Of a stretch of 64,000 nt of DNA, positions 1 to 12,757 are shown piece after piece. Origin of the DNA: Dictyophora rubrovolvata (taxonomy: Eukaryota > Basidiomycota > Agaricomycetes > Phallales > Phallaceae); NCBI GenBank assembly GCA_029959195.1, contig CP114117.1:2542001-2606000 (forward strand), in the 5' to 3' direction. Each line of letters begins with the position of its first letter. Position 1 is the stretch's first letter. The notes under the pieces are model-generated. The model saw only the letters and a list, made by a program, of their open reading frames with translations. It ran no database searches and was not told the DNA's origin. A program made the translations under genes and the position numbers.

Positions 1-29
1 CGTTACGTCTACTCGACACCCAGTCCCCA

Positions 30-1415
30 ATGGAATACCCCCATTCTCTGGACTATCAGCCACGCTTTGAATTTGATCTGGCAGTGACCGAGCTAGTCTG
101 GAGGGATCATTATTGCTTTTTATTACAACGCGGGTATCAGCTTAGACCCCGATACAAACCAGGATGGCAGGGTTCTTGGTTAACGAATGGAAAGGACGTA
201 GTAGATTGCGAAGACTTCGTTGTCATAGGCGCTGTATGTACGCTCTACACGATCTATATTAGTGTCTTTGACTACAGCAGAGTCATGTCTTGGATGCGAA
301 ACGGGTCTCGGACGGTGTCAAAGTTGTGCTCAAGCGAGTTTATACTGATCGAGAAGAAATACCCATAGGTCTCTATCTATCGTCGACCTCCCTTCGTTCA
401 GATCCTAAAAATCATTGTGTTCCCATTCTTGATGTTGTTCCAATGCCTAATAACGATGCTTTCGCCTTCATTGTAATGCCTTTGTTGAGGCATTTCAATC
501 ATCCGTTTTTTCAGCGAAAGATTGAATGCTTTGAGGCATTCTATCAGATGTTAGAGGTGATTCTGATTTGTCCCATCTTTTTCTCGATGCTTATCATATT
601 ACTGCAGGGAATAGAGTTCATGCATGAGCATAATGTCGCTCATAGGTAAACTGTTAAAAGCTCCGCACAAATATTGTTAATCTCATGCTTAGAGATGCCT
701 GTTTGCTCAACTTTTATATGGATGCTACAAAATTAATTCCGAAGGGATTCCATTTTGCTAATAATTTCACATCTGACGGAGTCCATTACATATTCCGTTA
801 CAAATCTCGAAAGGCCGTTAGACCGGTTAAGTATTACTGGATTGATTTTGACCTTTCTACCAGATTTCCCAGGTTCGAGAAACGACATTTAGTAGTTGGG
901 AAATTTAGTCAGGAAAAGGACGTCCCAGAATTGTCACGAGATATACCGTATGATCCATTTAAGGTCGATATATTCCAAGTGGGCAAGACTATCAAGCGTG
1001 TTTGCGATGTAAGTGGGACCTTCGGTTTATCACTCACGGGTTGAATTCAAGTTACTACATATAGGATTATGAAGGACTCGAAATTTTTCAGCCTTTCACT
1101 GGTTATCTCACCCAACATGATCCGAAGCTTCGCCCTACTGCCTTAGAAGCATTGTTGGAACTCGAACGACTGATGAAAAGTCTGGATCGTGGAAAGCTCA
1201 ATGGTTACGTTATTCACCGTACATATGGCTTTAAATCGGGAAGACAGCGAAGCCGGCTGAGAAGGAAAAAGATATCTGCTTGGCAAGCACACTCTTATCA
1301 ATACTTTTTATACAGATATTTATTTGGGTGGTATGCTCACAGGAAAAAGCGCAATTTGGGAAGCATTTTAAGTTGGATAAATAACAAGAAGAACAACGAG
1401 AGATCACTGGTGTAG
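30..1415 (+). CDS. Protein-kinase-like gene, copy A (five exons, intact)
   Basis: Hand-built exons 30-233, 281-556, 608-645, 693-1008 and 1065-1415 keep frame through GT..AG introns of 47-56 bp and give 394 residues. Visible kinase landmarks are a VAIK-like strand with Lys at about residue 86, the catalytic loop HRDACLLN at 172-179, and DFD at 224-226 where active kinases have DFG. A PYDPFKVDIFQVG segment follows, then a basic tail rich in Arg and Lys. The start MEYPHSLDYQ aligns with the starts of all other copies. Family knowledge: short kinase-like proteins of this type are strongly expanded in Agaricomycetes, with mostly unknown substrates. Inference: catalysis may be altered because the DFG glycine is Asp. 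It is a near twin of copy B at 4294, with the same introns and similar 3' flank. The window starts 29 bases upstream, so its promoter is not visible. Confidence 0.88.
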
Positions 1416-1941
1416 CTTTATGATTTGTCTTTGCATACGCATTAGCTTTTAACCAGCTTTATTTCATAACCATTGACTGTCTCATAAAAACCTGCATCTC
1501 TAGAAAGAACGTTTTGGTCTCAGGGCTCAATTGCTGAGTCGTTTGAGGCGCTGAGAGAATAGGACTTCTGCTTTGTAAGTGCAAGTTCGATCTCAGTGCG
1601 TTTCAGATAGAAATTACGATTATATGACTTCAAGTTGAAGAAGGGCCAGACTGACAATCTATTTGCAAGACTTGAAATCAAAAGCGGAAAAATATCGAGT
1701 CACTTGACAATTGAATAACAGCAATTTGTATAAGTAGTCAACACGACGCTAATTACAAAATTTCGGGAAGAAAAAGAGAGATGGCATAAGGTGAGACATG
1801 AACGTCGTTACTGCATTTGTTTCTATATTATATCTTCAGACTTCGAAGTTACTCTCTCATAGATATCAAAATTTGACCTTCAAAAAGAGTGGTAATAATT
1901 CTGGGCCAGTTTATGTGCCAAGTTTCTTGTCACTCAAGTTC
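1416..1941. other. Intergenic, 3' flank of kinase A
   Basis: No gene seen. The first ~200 bases resemble the 3' flank of copy B (about 5680-5850), so the tandem duplication reaches past the stop codon. The kinase and CC1 are convergent here. Confidence 0.6.
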
Positions 1942-2914
1942 TTACCCTTCTATGTCTGCGGTGTTTGTTGACCTAGTTTCGTTAGAATTCCGGCTCATAC
2001 TCTGAACACTTTGCATTAGAATGTGCCGAAGAAGCTGTCTGGTAGTAAACCCATACCGTCGAGCTACTACTTCCTCGTAAGGTATTGGCACCCACAAGGG
2101 TTTCGGAACTGCTTCCTCTGATGGTTGGGAAGTATGGGTGGATATTGGCCCCGGTGGGAAGACTTTTTCTAAATTGATGTATAGAATTGGAATGCTGGGG
2201 AGACCTACTGATAGTTGAAGCCTCCCCACGTGCCTCCTGCATTAAAGCCTTGCTGAAATGTTTGTCTAGAAAATGGATTGTGATGTTGTGCCAAGTATTT
2301 TCTCGATGAACTTGAGTTGACATACTGTGGGGGCTCTGGAGCAACATATTCTCTGAATGGAATGAGAGTGAGCTACATGCATATCCGTGATTTTCTTTTA
2401 ATACATACATTGCGTCCGGAGCTATGGCCTGATGGTAATTTGTAGTCATGTTTTGCCGTCTCAGCATTTCCTCTCTGGATGTGAGCTGAAGAAAATTCAG
2501 GATAAACAATGCAAGCCCCGATGAAGCATTACAGCTTACGTGAAACGTCTCCATGATCATTCGTTCTTCGTTATTGAGGGCTGGAGCTAATTCCCCAGGC
2601 TCAAGTTGAATCCTTAAGCGAAACATTCTGCCAAGCACTTCTCTTCCCCACCTTCTCCACCAAGACTCTCCATTCAAAATATAATGGGTTCTTTGGAGAG
2701 CGGCAACCAACGTCGTTTGGAGGCTAAATAATTAGATTTAATTGGTTATAGAGGATGAGCCTTACTCCATTAATCTGTCACGAGCCTGCTCCGCAATAGC
2801 ATGTGTCGTCCGGTCCTCCTGAAGTTCATTAGTTATGGTCCTCATATCGGTGTCGATTCTACGTAATGTACGTCTGTACTCTTCTACCAATAAATTGAGA
2901 GTGTGTCGATTCAT
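1942..2914 (-). CDS. Coiled-coil family gene CC1 (unrecognised family)
   Basis: Exons on the minus strand 2914-2766, 2723-2540, 2485-2209 and 2168-1942 join in phase to 278 residues; introns are 40-54 bp. The N-terminus is charged and helical with LVEEYRRTLRRIDTDM, then a predicted helix around LQTTLVAALQRT, a Trp/Arg-rich stretch (WWRRWGREVLGRM) and an acidic segment (NNEERMIMETFH). The C-terminal exon has PKPLWVPIPYEEVVARRYGF and a polar tail. I do not recognise a known domain. The first two intron positions and phases (2 then 0), and the sequence around them, match CC2 (39934-40693) and CC3 (44522-45870), so the three form one family. It lies between kinase copies A and B and is divergent from B. 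The final intron (2169-2208, 40 bp) is the least certain. Confidence 0.68.
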
Positions 2915-4293
2915 GAGATGAATTATAGGTGATCGAAAGCAGGAACGAATAACAGGAGGTGTTGTATCAGGTTCAGTGAGCCTGAGGTTCGTACAGCAGA
3001 AGAAAGGATCCTTTTATATAGTGCGATACATGGCATCTACACAATTGCCATAAATTAAGTATGAAATTAATTTATTATTAATTTTTGAGAGATTCAAAAG
3101 AATTCTTATAGCCGGACCGTTGCCACAGATTTGACCAGAACCGTTCAAAATACAGCAAGATTTGCCCGAGCGAAAATGGCAGCATACGTAATCTGGACTG
3201 GTTGTCTTTGATTATTCGAGGGTGTCTTGACTCTTGAATTCATTAAATAAATAGGCTAGCACTATCTATCCGCCTCTAAGGCAGTTTGGAACTCAAACGA
3301 CAGCGACAAGTGTGGGCCATGAAAAGATCAATGAATTTGTTTTACACTATACCGGATTAGAAAATAAAACACGTTGACAATTAAATCAGCAGAAAAGATA
3401 CATTTGTTGGGTAATTTTTCATTGAGTCGTTTCATACGGGAATTTACTGAAGCGGCACTGGAGCCATGAAAAACGGAAGTTGGCACATGACAAACGAAAC
3501 AACGAAAAGTCGACGTTGTGACTTCATTGTTCTTTATCTCACACCACTTGCTTTGAAGTTGCTTTGAAGATGTTTTTTTCTTTGCTGTGAAGGTTTTTTA
3601 CGACATAGAAGAAATGTATCTTGTATTTGTGGGATATCTGAACGTAGTTCTAATATGCCTCAAAAAAACTCTGGATTTTAAATTCTAGAAAATATTGCCA
3701 AGTTATTCCCCCGTCTCCAAAATATTTATGTACTTCAATTTCAGTTAACTCATGTCAAGTGACCGGCACCCGAAAGAACAGGTTTTTCCGGCTGGAAAAC
3801 CAAAGAACTTGCCCCCCGTTTAGGGTTGGGGATGGATTGCTGTTGGCTGTGCATGTCCATAAAAACTGTTCACGTTGGGACTCGGTTGCCGAGCCTGTGA
3901 AAGAAAATTACCATCGATAATCAGCCCGACGACTTTTTTGGCAACATCACGCCAATGGTGAGCGCTGAGCGTTTAATCATTTGTCATTGTCCGCGTTCCA
4001 TCGAATGATTATTTATAGATCGACTGGACCTGGGCACCCGACACAGAAACTGGACATATCTCTCGAAAGATTCATTCCTCGGATTTGACACTAAATTGCG
4101 TCGAATATGAGAATTTGAGCTTCCAACGTTTAAATAATTCAAGTATTGCGTAATTGCCTGTTATTGCGCACTAAAACTGCCTACGTGGTAAATTGCCGTC
4201 GCGGGCCAGGTTCTCGGGCCGCTGTGCGCGTTTAAGTTGTTCTTAGTGCATCTATTCCAACGCGTCAGGTTTTCACTCTCCTGCACACCACCA
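2915..4293. other. Intergenic between CC1 and kinase B
   Basis: Apart from the CC1 TATA box, no gene was seen. An AT-rich tract near 3050-3110 and a TTATTTATAG stretch near 4010 could belong to the kinase B promoter. No repeat recognised. Confidence 0.5.
3011..3020 (-). promoter_or_regulatory. TATA box of CC1
   Basis: Minus strand reads TATATAAAAG about 100 bases upstream of the CC1 start. CC2 and CC3 have the same kind of box at a similar distance. Confidence 0.6.
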
Positions 4294-5679
4294 ATGGAAT
4301 ATCCCTGTCCTCTCGACTATCAGCGACGCTTTGACCATGATCTGGCGAGGTATGAGCTAGTCTGGAGGGATCATTATTGCTTTTTGTTACAACGCGGGTA
4401 TCGGCTTAGACCCCGATACAAACCAGGATGGCAGGGTTCATGGTTAACGAATGGGAAGGACGCAGTAGACTGCGAAGACTTCGTTTCAATAAACACTGTA
4501 TGTGCGCTCTGCACGGTCTATACGAACCTCTTTAACTCCAGCAGAGGCATGTCTTGGATGCGAAACGGGTTTCGGACGATGTCAAAGTTGTGCTCAAGCT
4601 AGTGTATACCGATCAAGACGAAATACCCATAGGTCTCTATTTATCGTCCGCCTTCCTTCGCTCCGATCCTAGGAATCATTGTGTTCCCATTCTTGACGTT
4701 ATTCCAATGCCTAATAACGATGTTTTCGCCTTCATTGTAATGCCTTTGTTGAGGCATTTCAATCATCCGTATTTTCAGCGAAAGATTGAATGCTTTGAGG
4801 CATTTTATCAGATGTTAGAGGTGATTCTGATTTGTCCCATCTTTTTCTCGATACTTATCATATTCCTGCAGGGAATAGAGTTCATGCATGAGCATAATGT
4901 CGCTCACAGGTAAACTGTTAAAAGCTCCGCACAAATATTGTTAATCTCATGCTTAGAGATGCCTGTTTGCTCAACTTTTATATGGATGCTACAAGATTAA
5001 TTCCGAAAGGATTTCATTTCAATCGATCTCTCACATACGATGGCGTACATTACATATCCAGACACAAATCTCGAAAGGCCGTTGGACCAATGAAATATTA
5101 CTGGATTGATTTCGACCTTTCTATCCGATTTACCAGTTTCGAGAAACGACATCTGGTAGTTGGGAAGTTTAGTCAGGAAAAGGATGTTCCAGAATTGTCG
5201 TGGGATGTACCGTATGATCCATTTAAGGTCGATATATTCCAAGTAGGAAAGACCATCAAGCGTGTTTGCGATGTAAGTGGAACTTTCGGTTCATTATTCA
5301 TGTGTTGAGTTAAAGTTACTACATACAGGCTTACGAAGGACTCGAAGTATTTCAGCCTTTCATTGATTGTCTCACCCAGCATGATCCCAAGCTTCGTCCT
5401 ACTGCCTCAGAAGCATTGTTGGAACTCGAACGACTGAAGAAAAGTTTGAGTCGTGGAAAGCTCAATGGTTTAGTTGTTCACCGTTCACATGGTTTTAAAC
5501 CGGGAAGACAACGAAGCCGACTAAGAAGGAAAAAGGTATCTACTTGGCAAGTTGACTCTCATCAATACTTTTTATACAGATATTCATTTAAATGGTATTT
5601 CCAAAGGAAAAAGCGCAATTTGGAAAACATTTTAAGTTGGATAAATAACAAGAAGAACAAGGAGAAATTACTAGTGTAG
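4294..5679 (+). CDS. Protein-kinase-like gene, copy B (five exons, intact)
   Basis: Exons 4294-4497, 4545-4820, 4872-4909, 4957-5272 and 5329-5679 have the same lengths as copy A exons and also give 394 residues. The strand-3 lysine (VVLKLV), HRDACLLN catalytic loop and DFD motif occupy the same residues as in A. The open frame runs upstream of 4294, but the ATG at 4294 (MEYPCPLDYQ) aligns with all paralogues and is preferred. Differences from A are mostly substitutions, clustered after KGFHF in exon 4, while introns 2 and 3 are almost identical. This points to a recent tandem duplication or gene conversion. It is divergent from CC1. Confidence 0.88.
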
Positions 5680-7207
5680 CTTTATCATTTGTCTTTGCAT
5701 ACGTATTTGCTTTGAACCTGCTTTATTTCATAATTCTTGACTGTCTTATAAAACAGCCTGTATCTCTAGAAAGAACGTTTTGCTTTCGGGGCTCAATTGA
5801 TGTACGAGATACTGAGTCGCTGTGAGTGCTTCGGTCTCGGTGCGTTTTTCACATAGGAATTGAGATGAGAGTTTGAGCGCTCTCATGAAGACGTGCTCTG
5901 TCTGTTCTAGGGAAGAATTCTCTGACCCCGTGAATTTGGCCTATCTAAATCAGGTCGTCACATGCTAAAAGAGTATTCTTGTTAATAGTGCCAAAAGCTC
6001 CCAGATGATGCGTCGATTCATTAAAGATCCGTGCAATGTGCACAGCCCCGATATCCCCAGTAAAACGATGCTGTAACTTCAATCCGGGTCAAGGATCAAT
6101 TCGTGGACAAAGTCTGTATAAAAGCTAAGTTAACGACTTCCTTTCTGGGAGCTCTTGTCCTTACGAATCAATGCTTCTAGTGCCAAACGATAAGTACTTG
6201 TACTTGACCTATCTCTTTTGAGCGTTGGGCAATAAGCCACTGCTTCCTGACCAGCGCGTGCATGGAAGCGAGTTTTTTTGATGAGAGCGACGTCGTTGTT
6301 CTTTCAGGGGTGTTTTGAAACAAGTGCAATGATGACATGTAGATCCGTGAACGTAATGGGGACATGAATCTTTATGGAGTCACTGTCCGCGGGAGTTATA
6401 TACATGTCATGAAACTGATTGTCCAACCTTTCATTCCCCGCAGGTACCCAGCCACAGCTTTGGCACAGGAGCTGGACTTATCTTTCGGATGGATCTACTC
6501 GTGTGGTCAGACTGTCAAATTCAAATATGCGGGAAGGGTAATCTTTACAATTCAGGAAAAGATCTATTAGATCCATTCCGATATGAGTAGATGATCTCGT
6601 GAAATGATTTTTGAATTGTGCGCCTTTTCTGTACCACGTTTCGGATATGAAAAAAGTCAGAGTCAGCGAATAGAAGCCATCCGATGATCTGTGTATCTTT
6701 ATAGTTGCGGACCTTGCCTGAGCTTCGCGAAGAACAAACTCTGCATGGACATGCACAACCGACGACAAATTTGACTGCAGTAGGCGTTCTTCCATCTCTC
6801 ATGGGATATGGCTTCGAACCACCCCTGCGACCCGCCGACGCGTAATGACCCCTAAGTTAAGAAGTAGCACATAAAGAAGTTGGCCAACAACAAGAAGAAT
6901 CATTTTTGATGAATAAGGGGTATGCACTGCCCCATCCGAACCCGGAATGCTCCCAGGATGCGGTTTAAGTGACGGCGCTCAGGCTAGACATATATGGCAT
7001 TCGAAGTAGGTCAAGTATTCGGTCATTTTTTGCCGGAAACAGATGCTGAGTCAACTTGACAAAAAAATAGCATGAAAATGAAGTGGTGGGGAAACGTCTC
7101 CGAGGCCCACACGATATGTCAGGTCCACTTCCTTAATTTTGATCTCTGTCGGAGGGTTCGTTGAAGTAGCTATGTATTCTATATTTCAAAGCGCCTTCAC
7201 AGCAAAA
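5680..7207. other. Intergenic with weak unassigned ORFs
   Basis: The first ~170 bases repeat the 3' flank of kinase A. A 105-residue minus-strand ORF at 6478-6795 has no recognisable motif and no convincing partner exon, so I do not call it a gene. Nothing else seen. Confidence 0.45.
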
Positions 7208-7322
7208 AGAGCTGATACCTACGCTGTAATAAAAAGCAATAACGGTCCCTCCAGAGGAGCTCGGTTTTGGTCAAATCAAATTTAAAACGCAATTGATACT
7301 CGAGATGACAGGGATATTCCAT
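7208..7322 (-). pseudogene. Kinase-like exon-1 relic (copy D)
   Basis: The minus strand from the ATG at 7322 encodes MEYPCHLEYQLRFKFDLTKT followed by ELLWRDRYCFLLQRRYQ, clearly the first ~37 residues of the kinase-like family. Similarity stops before the conserved RPRYKPGW block, and no later exon is found downstream. It is a truncated duplicate, closer to copies A/B (MEYP start) than to the MGYP subgroup. Confidence 0.8.
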
Positions 7323-8828
7323 TAATAAAAATGTCGGGGAAGTGAAGACAGCGTGTAACATCAGATAGATGTAAGTACATACTACCGAAAAACATTCCCG
7401 TTGCGAGGTTATGTGAGTCGCCGCCGTTCTTTCGGGTTTTAGTGAGCATTGAACCCATGGAAATTGCAAAAATAAACAGACCCTGTGCTGAGAAACAAAC
7501 TTTATCTATTTCCTTCTTGCCCTGGTTATCGGCGATCGCCGATAGATTCAATCTAAGCGCTTGCCAGGGATTCCAGTGCCCCACCAGTGTCCCACAATAA
7601 GAACCGATGATTGGATCTAAGAATGGTAGCAACTTTGTATGCGACTACTCGCGTTTATTTTAATGTTATGGAATAATTTTCTTGCACCTCGGAGGGTGTG
7701 AGAGTGGGACTTTCTGTAAGGGTCTAAGAGTTAGGGTTTAGGGTTAGTATTAGACCGCGCAAGATCTGGAAATTCATACTTACAGAACAGCGGTCGTACT
7801 TTATCAATGAGAACAATCTTCTGAAAGATCATACATGACCATTTAACATTCATGAATTTGATCACAACCTAGACAGCTTTTGAAATTGCCTGAAATCCGC
7901 ATCGCATCCAAGATAAATTCTGTGACTGTGGCAATAATCAGGGAATGCTAACCAGAATTCTGTGATAAACTCGTACCAATTCATGAAAAGGGGATCTTTG
8001 CACTCTCTCATATACTTTCCCTTTATCCACCAAGAAACCTGCTAGCTCGATTTATATCGCGGTCCTCATCTTGAGTTTCGGCAATGACATTAGTATTGCG
8101 TGTTTTTTGCGCGTGCCTAACGCTCAAAAGAACCTTCAAACATTGCAAAACAGTTTAAGCAAGGGACATGACTTCCACAGAGTTGGAGATATTGTTATGA
8201 GAGTTTGAAGCATGCCGCACCACGCGTATCTGTCACGCCGACACCAACAAGCGCACAACTATCGCTTAATGGGGGGGGGGGTTACTTGCTTGTGGAGTAG
8301 GCTAGATTATCACATATATACAACGATTCGAACAAAGAAAGGTGGATTTTAAAAATCTGGTTACGTTGCCGAGAATTAAAGTAGTACGGCAAAAAAAAAA
8401 GTTTTAAACTGTAACGAAAAGAGAAACTGAATAGTAGAAGAAAAAAAGGCAATGCGCACGCAGGCAGGACGGGATCAACCATATCCTCCTAGCAAGTCGA
8501 AATGACCGAAAAGAAAAAGTGTGACTCGAAATGAGATCGGTGGTATATATGTTGTATGTAACAGACTTTGGGAAGATGGGTGGGTGTTCTGAAAGGACAC
8601 TGTTGACTATCGATATATGGTGGGCGGAGACAACGGAGCAGCGAGAGCACAAGTGCAGGAGGTAGCGCAAGAAAGGGCCGAATGAGTGAATCCAGGAGAT
8701 TAGAAGTCGGGAATTATCGTAGAAAATAGATACGACGACGACGATGGTGGTTGGATGTGTATATACCACAAGATCAAGGAGAAGAGTTTAAACAAGTGAG
8801 AGAGTAAATATATCATGTGCGGGGCTTT
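7323..8828. other. Intergenic
   Basis: No supported gene. It holds a short telomere-like tract (7731-7747) and a run of 11 G at 8271-8281. Minus-strand ORFs here are low-complexity Phe/Tyr/Ser-rich translations of AT-rich DNA and look spurious. Confidence 0.5.
7731..7747 (+). repeat. Telomere-like TTAGGG tract
   Basis: Reads TTAGGGTTTAGGGTTAG. TTAGGG is the usual telomere unit of basidiomycetes, but two to three imperfect units are too few to prove telomeric origin. Confidence 0.35.
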
Positions 8829-10473
8829 CTATAGTCGGTCGTCGCTACTGGCCGGATGGACGATCGTGCGGTGCAAACCAGCATGTAGACCTGTGTTAGC
8901 CGCATGTCCATAAACGTGCGATGTAGTCATAGCTTGTGGGTGACTCGGCGTAGCAGGTGATGAAGGATCGTATGACATCATCTTTTTAAATACACCACAC
9001 AAAAAACGGAATGAGCGGCCGCAATAGCACAGGGTTTGATTTTGAAAAAAAAAAAAAACATACCGGAACACTTTCCAAATTGGCTTGTGATGCCATCGCA
9101 CTGCTATTGACGCTTCCACCTCTTGGAGTCAGGCCCAATCCTAAGCCACTATGACCCGCGGGCAATAAGTGTTTGGTGCGAGCCAACACTTCCGAGGCGA
9201 CGTCTGCACCGTATTGGTCAGCCAGTTGACTGTAAACAAACACCAAAGAAAATTAGTAAAGACTTTGAGCTGATAAAAACGCGGTCAGAACGCACCTTGC
9301 ATAATTGTCCATAATAACCGCCATCGAGTTAAGTGAAAGACGATACGCCTTGGGCATCATTCCTTTTCCGAATCTATAGGTCACATGATTGGAACAAAGA
9401 AGGGCGGTAACCATCACACCAATCTGTGCGGGGACAATACCAAACACGATAATATACCATTTTTCAAGTATAAATCGCTGGAAATCCAAAAAGGGACCTT
9501 TACATCCGGGCAGCATAGATCGCGAATAGCAACTCTGGCTGATAGTTGCTTCCGTGAAGGGACTGAAATATCCACAGCAGTCTAGCGCGTTTTGAATGCG
9601 TTCCCGACCGAAGAGACCTAGGTCCCGAGACCACTGAGAGTTCAGCTTACCTTCAAGATTGAAGGTGCGTCGCTTGTAGGTTAAGTAGCCTGGAACGAGG
9701 AGGAAGATGAACGAGATCCAGAGAAGGAGGTTGTAGATGGCTAAGAAGGCGCGGTTGTTCAAGAGAAGACCGGACCATCCGATAAGGGAGGTGATGAGGC
9801 CCACTGATGCGGCACATGTTGATACTGTTACTCATGAATGAGAAAGGAGGGTGTTCAAGTTAAAGTTAGGATAGACTTACGGATGAGTTCAGTACGATTA
9901 GCCACTCGTACAATATCGGCGTGTGTCCAGATATTGAACCACGTAAGGAGACAAAAGATGAGTGCGCCAAGGGAATAAAGAGAGAGCTAGAAACGATATG
10001 ATTGATTGATTGATTGATTGATTAGGGTCCACAGAATAGATTGAGTATAGCATACGTACAAGGAGATTAGAAAAGAACAGCGTCCACTTGAACCTGTTCC
10101 ATCTCATCCTTGGACGTTTCCCGGTTGAATCGGGCATAACACCATCGTAGTCTTCATCAGTAAGACCTGGCATACGAGCTTCGCCTGCGCCAAAAGCCTC
10201 GCGGCCTCCACCTCGTTTAGGTACACCGACACCGTCTTCACCGGCTGCCTCTTCTTTTTTACGACGACGATAACTTGAAGGAGAATGAGGTCTAGAGAAT
10301 TTGGAGGGTAGGTAGTTGACAGATAGTGATACAGCTTCTTTGTCTGAGAAAGGGTTGAAGGAGGTGTCGGCCCCCGCGCCTGTTGCACTGCGAAGAGAGC
10401 CTGGGGATGAAGCGAAATGGTGAAGAGATGGCGGGTGTTGTTGAGGAGATGGAAGAGCTAAGGACGAGGACAT
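8829..10473 (-). CDS. Fungal tetraspanin
   Basis: Five minus-strand exons, 10473-10060, 9986-9881, 9824-9296, 9229-9064 and 8981-8829, stay in phase and give 455 residues. A Ser/Pro-rich cytosolic N-terminus of ~130 residues precedes four membrane segments at about 131-156, 175-195, 200-221 and 297-317. The large extracellular loop between segments 3 and 4 carries the tetraspanin hallmark CCG (256-258) and further cysteines (272, 281). The C-terminal tail is long and polar. Tetraspanins organise membrane microdomains; basidiomycete members of this type are plasma-membrane proteins linked to growth and, in some pathogens, host penetration. Intron 1 contains a (GATT)n microsatellite, and intron 4 has a long T-run right after its donor. 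The last short exon is supported by phase but is the least conserved part. Confidence 0.88.
10000..10023. repeat. (GATT)n microsatellite
   Basis: About six GATT units inside intron 1 of the tetraspanin gene. Confidence 0.9.
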
Positions 10474-12757
10474 TTTTGGGGCGAATGGCTGTGACGGTGG
10501 ACTGAGGGAGTCCGATGAACTGGAAGGAATGTTGTTATATGAAGGAGGGTATCTGTTAGAGAAGGAAAGGCAGAAGGATCGGTGTTGTGAGATAAAAGAA
10601 CAAGAAGCACGGGACGAACACGAAATTTGAGGCGCTGTTGTTGTTGTTGGTGTTGGTGTTGACGATATAATATGGGTCGGACTCTTCCCTAGAAAAAAAC
10701 TGATTGAAAGGTTTCATTAGAAAAAAGAAGAACAGAAGAGGATAATGAATTGAGAATAGAAATGACAAATTCAAAAAAATGTATAAAATATGTAAGGGAG
10801 ACTTATAAGCGAAGCAATACAAATACTGAAATCGGTTGTTGTCGACCGTTATGACTTGCCTGCCGTTGCTGATCTCTTCCGCTGCCATTGCTCTCATCGT
10901 AATACGTACTCCACACTCGCTGCATGATGAATCAAAATCCGGTGGTCGTTGTTTGATCAAGGAAGGTAAAGGGGAAAAGACAGGAAAAGATAAAAAATAA
11001 GGGTATATAATACTATGGGAGAACAAAGTCGAGAGGCGATAATTTCGCGAAGGGTATGGGACCCCGGAACGTATCGGTGGCCTAATAATAGACTCGAAGG
11101 AGCCAATCACACCATCGCATCACCCGGGGTCCTATCAAATTTATTAAAACCACTGCCATGGACAACGCCCACGTATGGCTCGGCAAATACATTTTACGCA
11201 GATTTCAAGGGGGATCATGTCGATCATCATCATCAGCATAGCATCCAAATTTCAGTGAGTGAGTGCAGGTGAGTGCTCGCGGTTAGATTAGAGTGAGTTA
11301 ATCGAGTATGTAGTCAAACTAATTGGCCATCTCCCGATACCAGTCAACCCTCGCTAACCAACCACAGAAGTAACTCATCTTACTAAACAGAAAGGCATTT
11401 GCTTCTCGCGGTCAGAATTCAAATCAAATCAATCAAAGAAAAATGAAGGGCGCGATTGCAGCTAAAAATGGACGTGTCCGAGGTCAAATTTCAAATTCAG
11501 GGCATCACGGAGTTTTCACTGCTCTAGTACATAGATGTATCCCGTGAGGCGATGCCCATTGCCGACATTTGTTTTTGCAATTGCCTCGGACCTAATGTCA
11601 TGATGGGAAAAACATGGTAGAGATTACTTCAATGACTTCAAGTTGTTCGACAACGGTCGTCGTGTTTTTAGGTTCCAATTCGGTACGAGAAGTAAAAGAT
11701 CACAATTGTATCTACAACGTGGTATCTTCAAATGGCCACGGTCGCACGTAGACTCGACGTAAAATGCAGCTTGAAGATTCCGCATCGGAATAGAGTCTAC
11801 TAAGAAATATTATTTCAAATGTCACAATATACGCCTTTCAGCGCTGATAAGATTCTGACAAGATCATCTGCCAAGCCATGTGCAGATAAGGTTCAAGAAG
11901 ACGACTCATAGATAACATAGAGACAGGGGAAAGCACTTGGTTTCCTGGTTTTACAATAGTAGTGTTAGGATCATCGGAATTGAGCAACTCCGAGAAAATT
12001 TGAGTTCAACAACTATGGGTATCGAGCTCTGTCTAAATGAAGCCTATTCAAAGAATCCTTATTATAACGAAGTTTAATCAAAGTTTGACAACTCAGTTAT
12101 TTCAGCCCCGACAGTAGCAACGCCTCATTGATGTTCTTTAAAGCATGATGGTTAGATTAATACGAGATCAGCAAATGGATTCTCAGCTGCATTAATAGCA
12201 AATTCGAATTTGAATTCGCCTCTCCGTGTTTATGCTGTCATGTAAACAAGTTCAAGTTATCCTTGGTTTCCTCCGCTTGAACGCAAGTTCTATACAGAGA
12301 TCTAGAACCGTTGACTAAGTGGACCGGGTACCCTTCGGGATGAGCCTATAGAAATAAATAATTGAAATTCGACTTTGCAGCTCATTGGAGAAGAGAACAT
12401 TATACGAGAATGAGAATTTTGGATTTTCGTCGTGAATGCGAAGCTTGGGAGAAAGCTATAGCATAGTACGGAGAGGTGTTTATAAGTTTTTAGGTATTTA
12501 CAAAAAGACAGAGTGATAGTTTAATAATAAAAAAATATGACTTGAGGAATGCTTCGATTGTTTACAGGGTGCGCGGATGTATGCACCTTCCCGACTTCGT
12601 CTTTTGCGTTCTCACGACACACGATGCATAGATTGGATCGATAAACGTAGATGGTTTAGTCTAAAAGAAAATAAATTATAATAGTGTACATGATATAATC
12701 AATATTTCACAACATTTACGGAATGGTGCGATTCCATAACCTGAAATGAATGAAAAA
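10474..12757. other. Intergenic and tetraspanin 5' region
   Basis: The tetraspanin promoter should lie in 10474-11000. A long minus-strand ORF at 10556-11110 is Phe/Leu/Ser-rich with an Asn repeat and resembles translated 5' leader rather than a gene; part of it (around 10870-10940) could be a non-coding first exon. From 11300 to 12757 I see no gene or repeat. Confidence 0.45.

Noticed and set aside
6177-6802. Group of minus-strand ORFs that might be exons of one gene
   Set aside because: No consistent splice joins and no recognisable family; left as intergenic.
7731-7747. Chromosome-end telomere
   Set aside because: Only two to three imperfect TTAGGG units inside ordinary sequence with genes on both sides.
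8282-8769. Overlapping minus-strand ORFs of 66 and 121 residues
   Set aside because: Phe/Tyr/Ser-rich translation of AT-rich intergenic DNA with homopolymers; no splice partners or motifs.
10556-11110. 184-residue minus-strand ORF upstream of the tetraspanin
   Set aside because: Low-complexity Phe/Leu/Ser composition, Asn repeat, no domain, and it overlaps the expected 5' leader and promoter of the tetraspanin.
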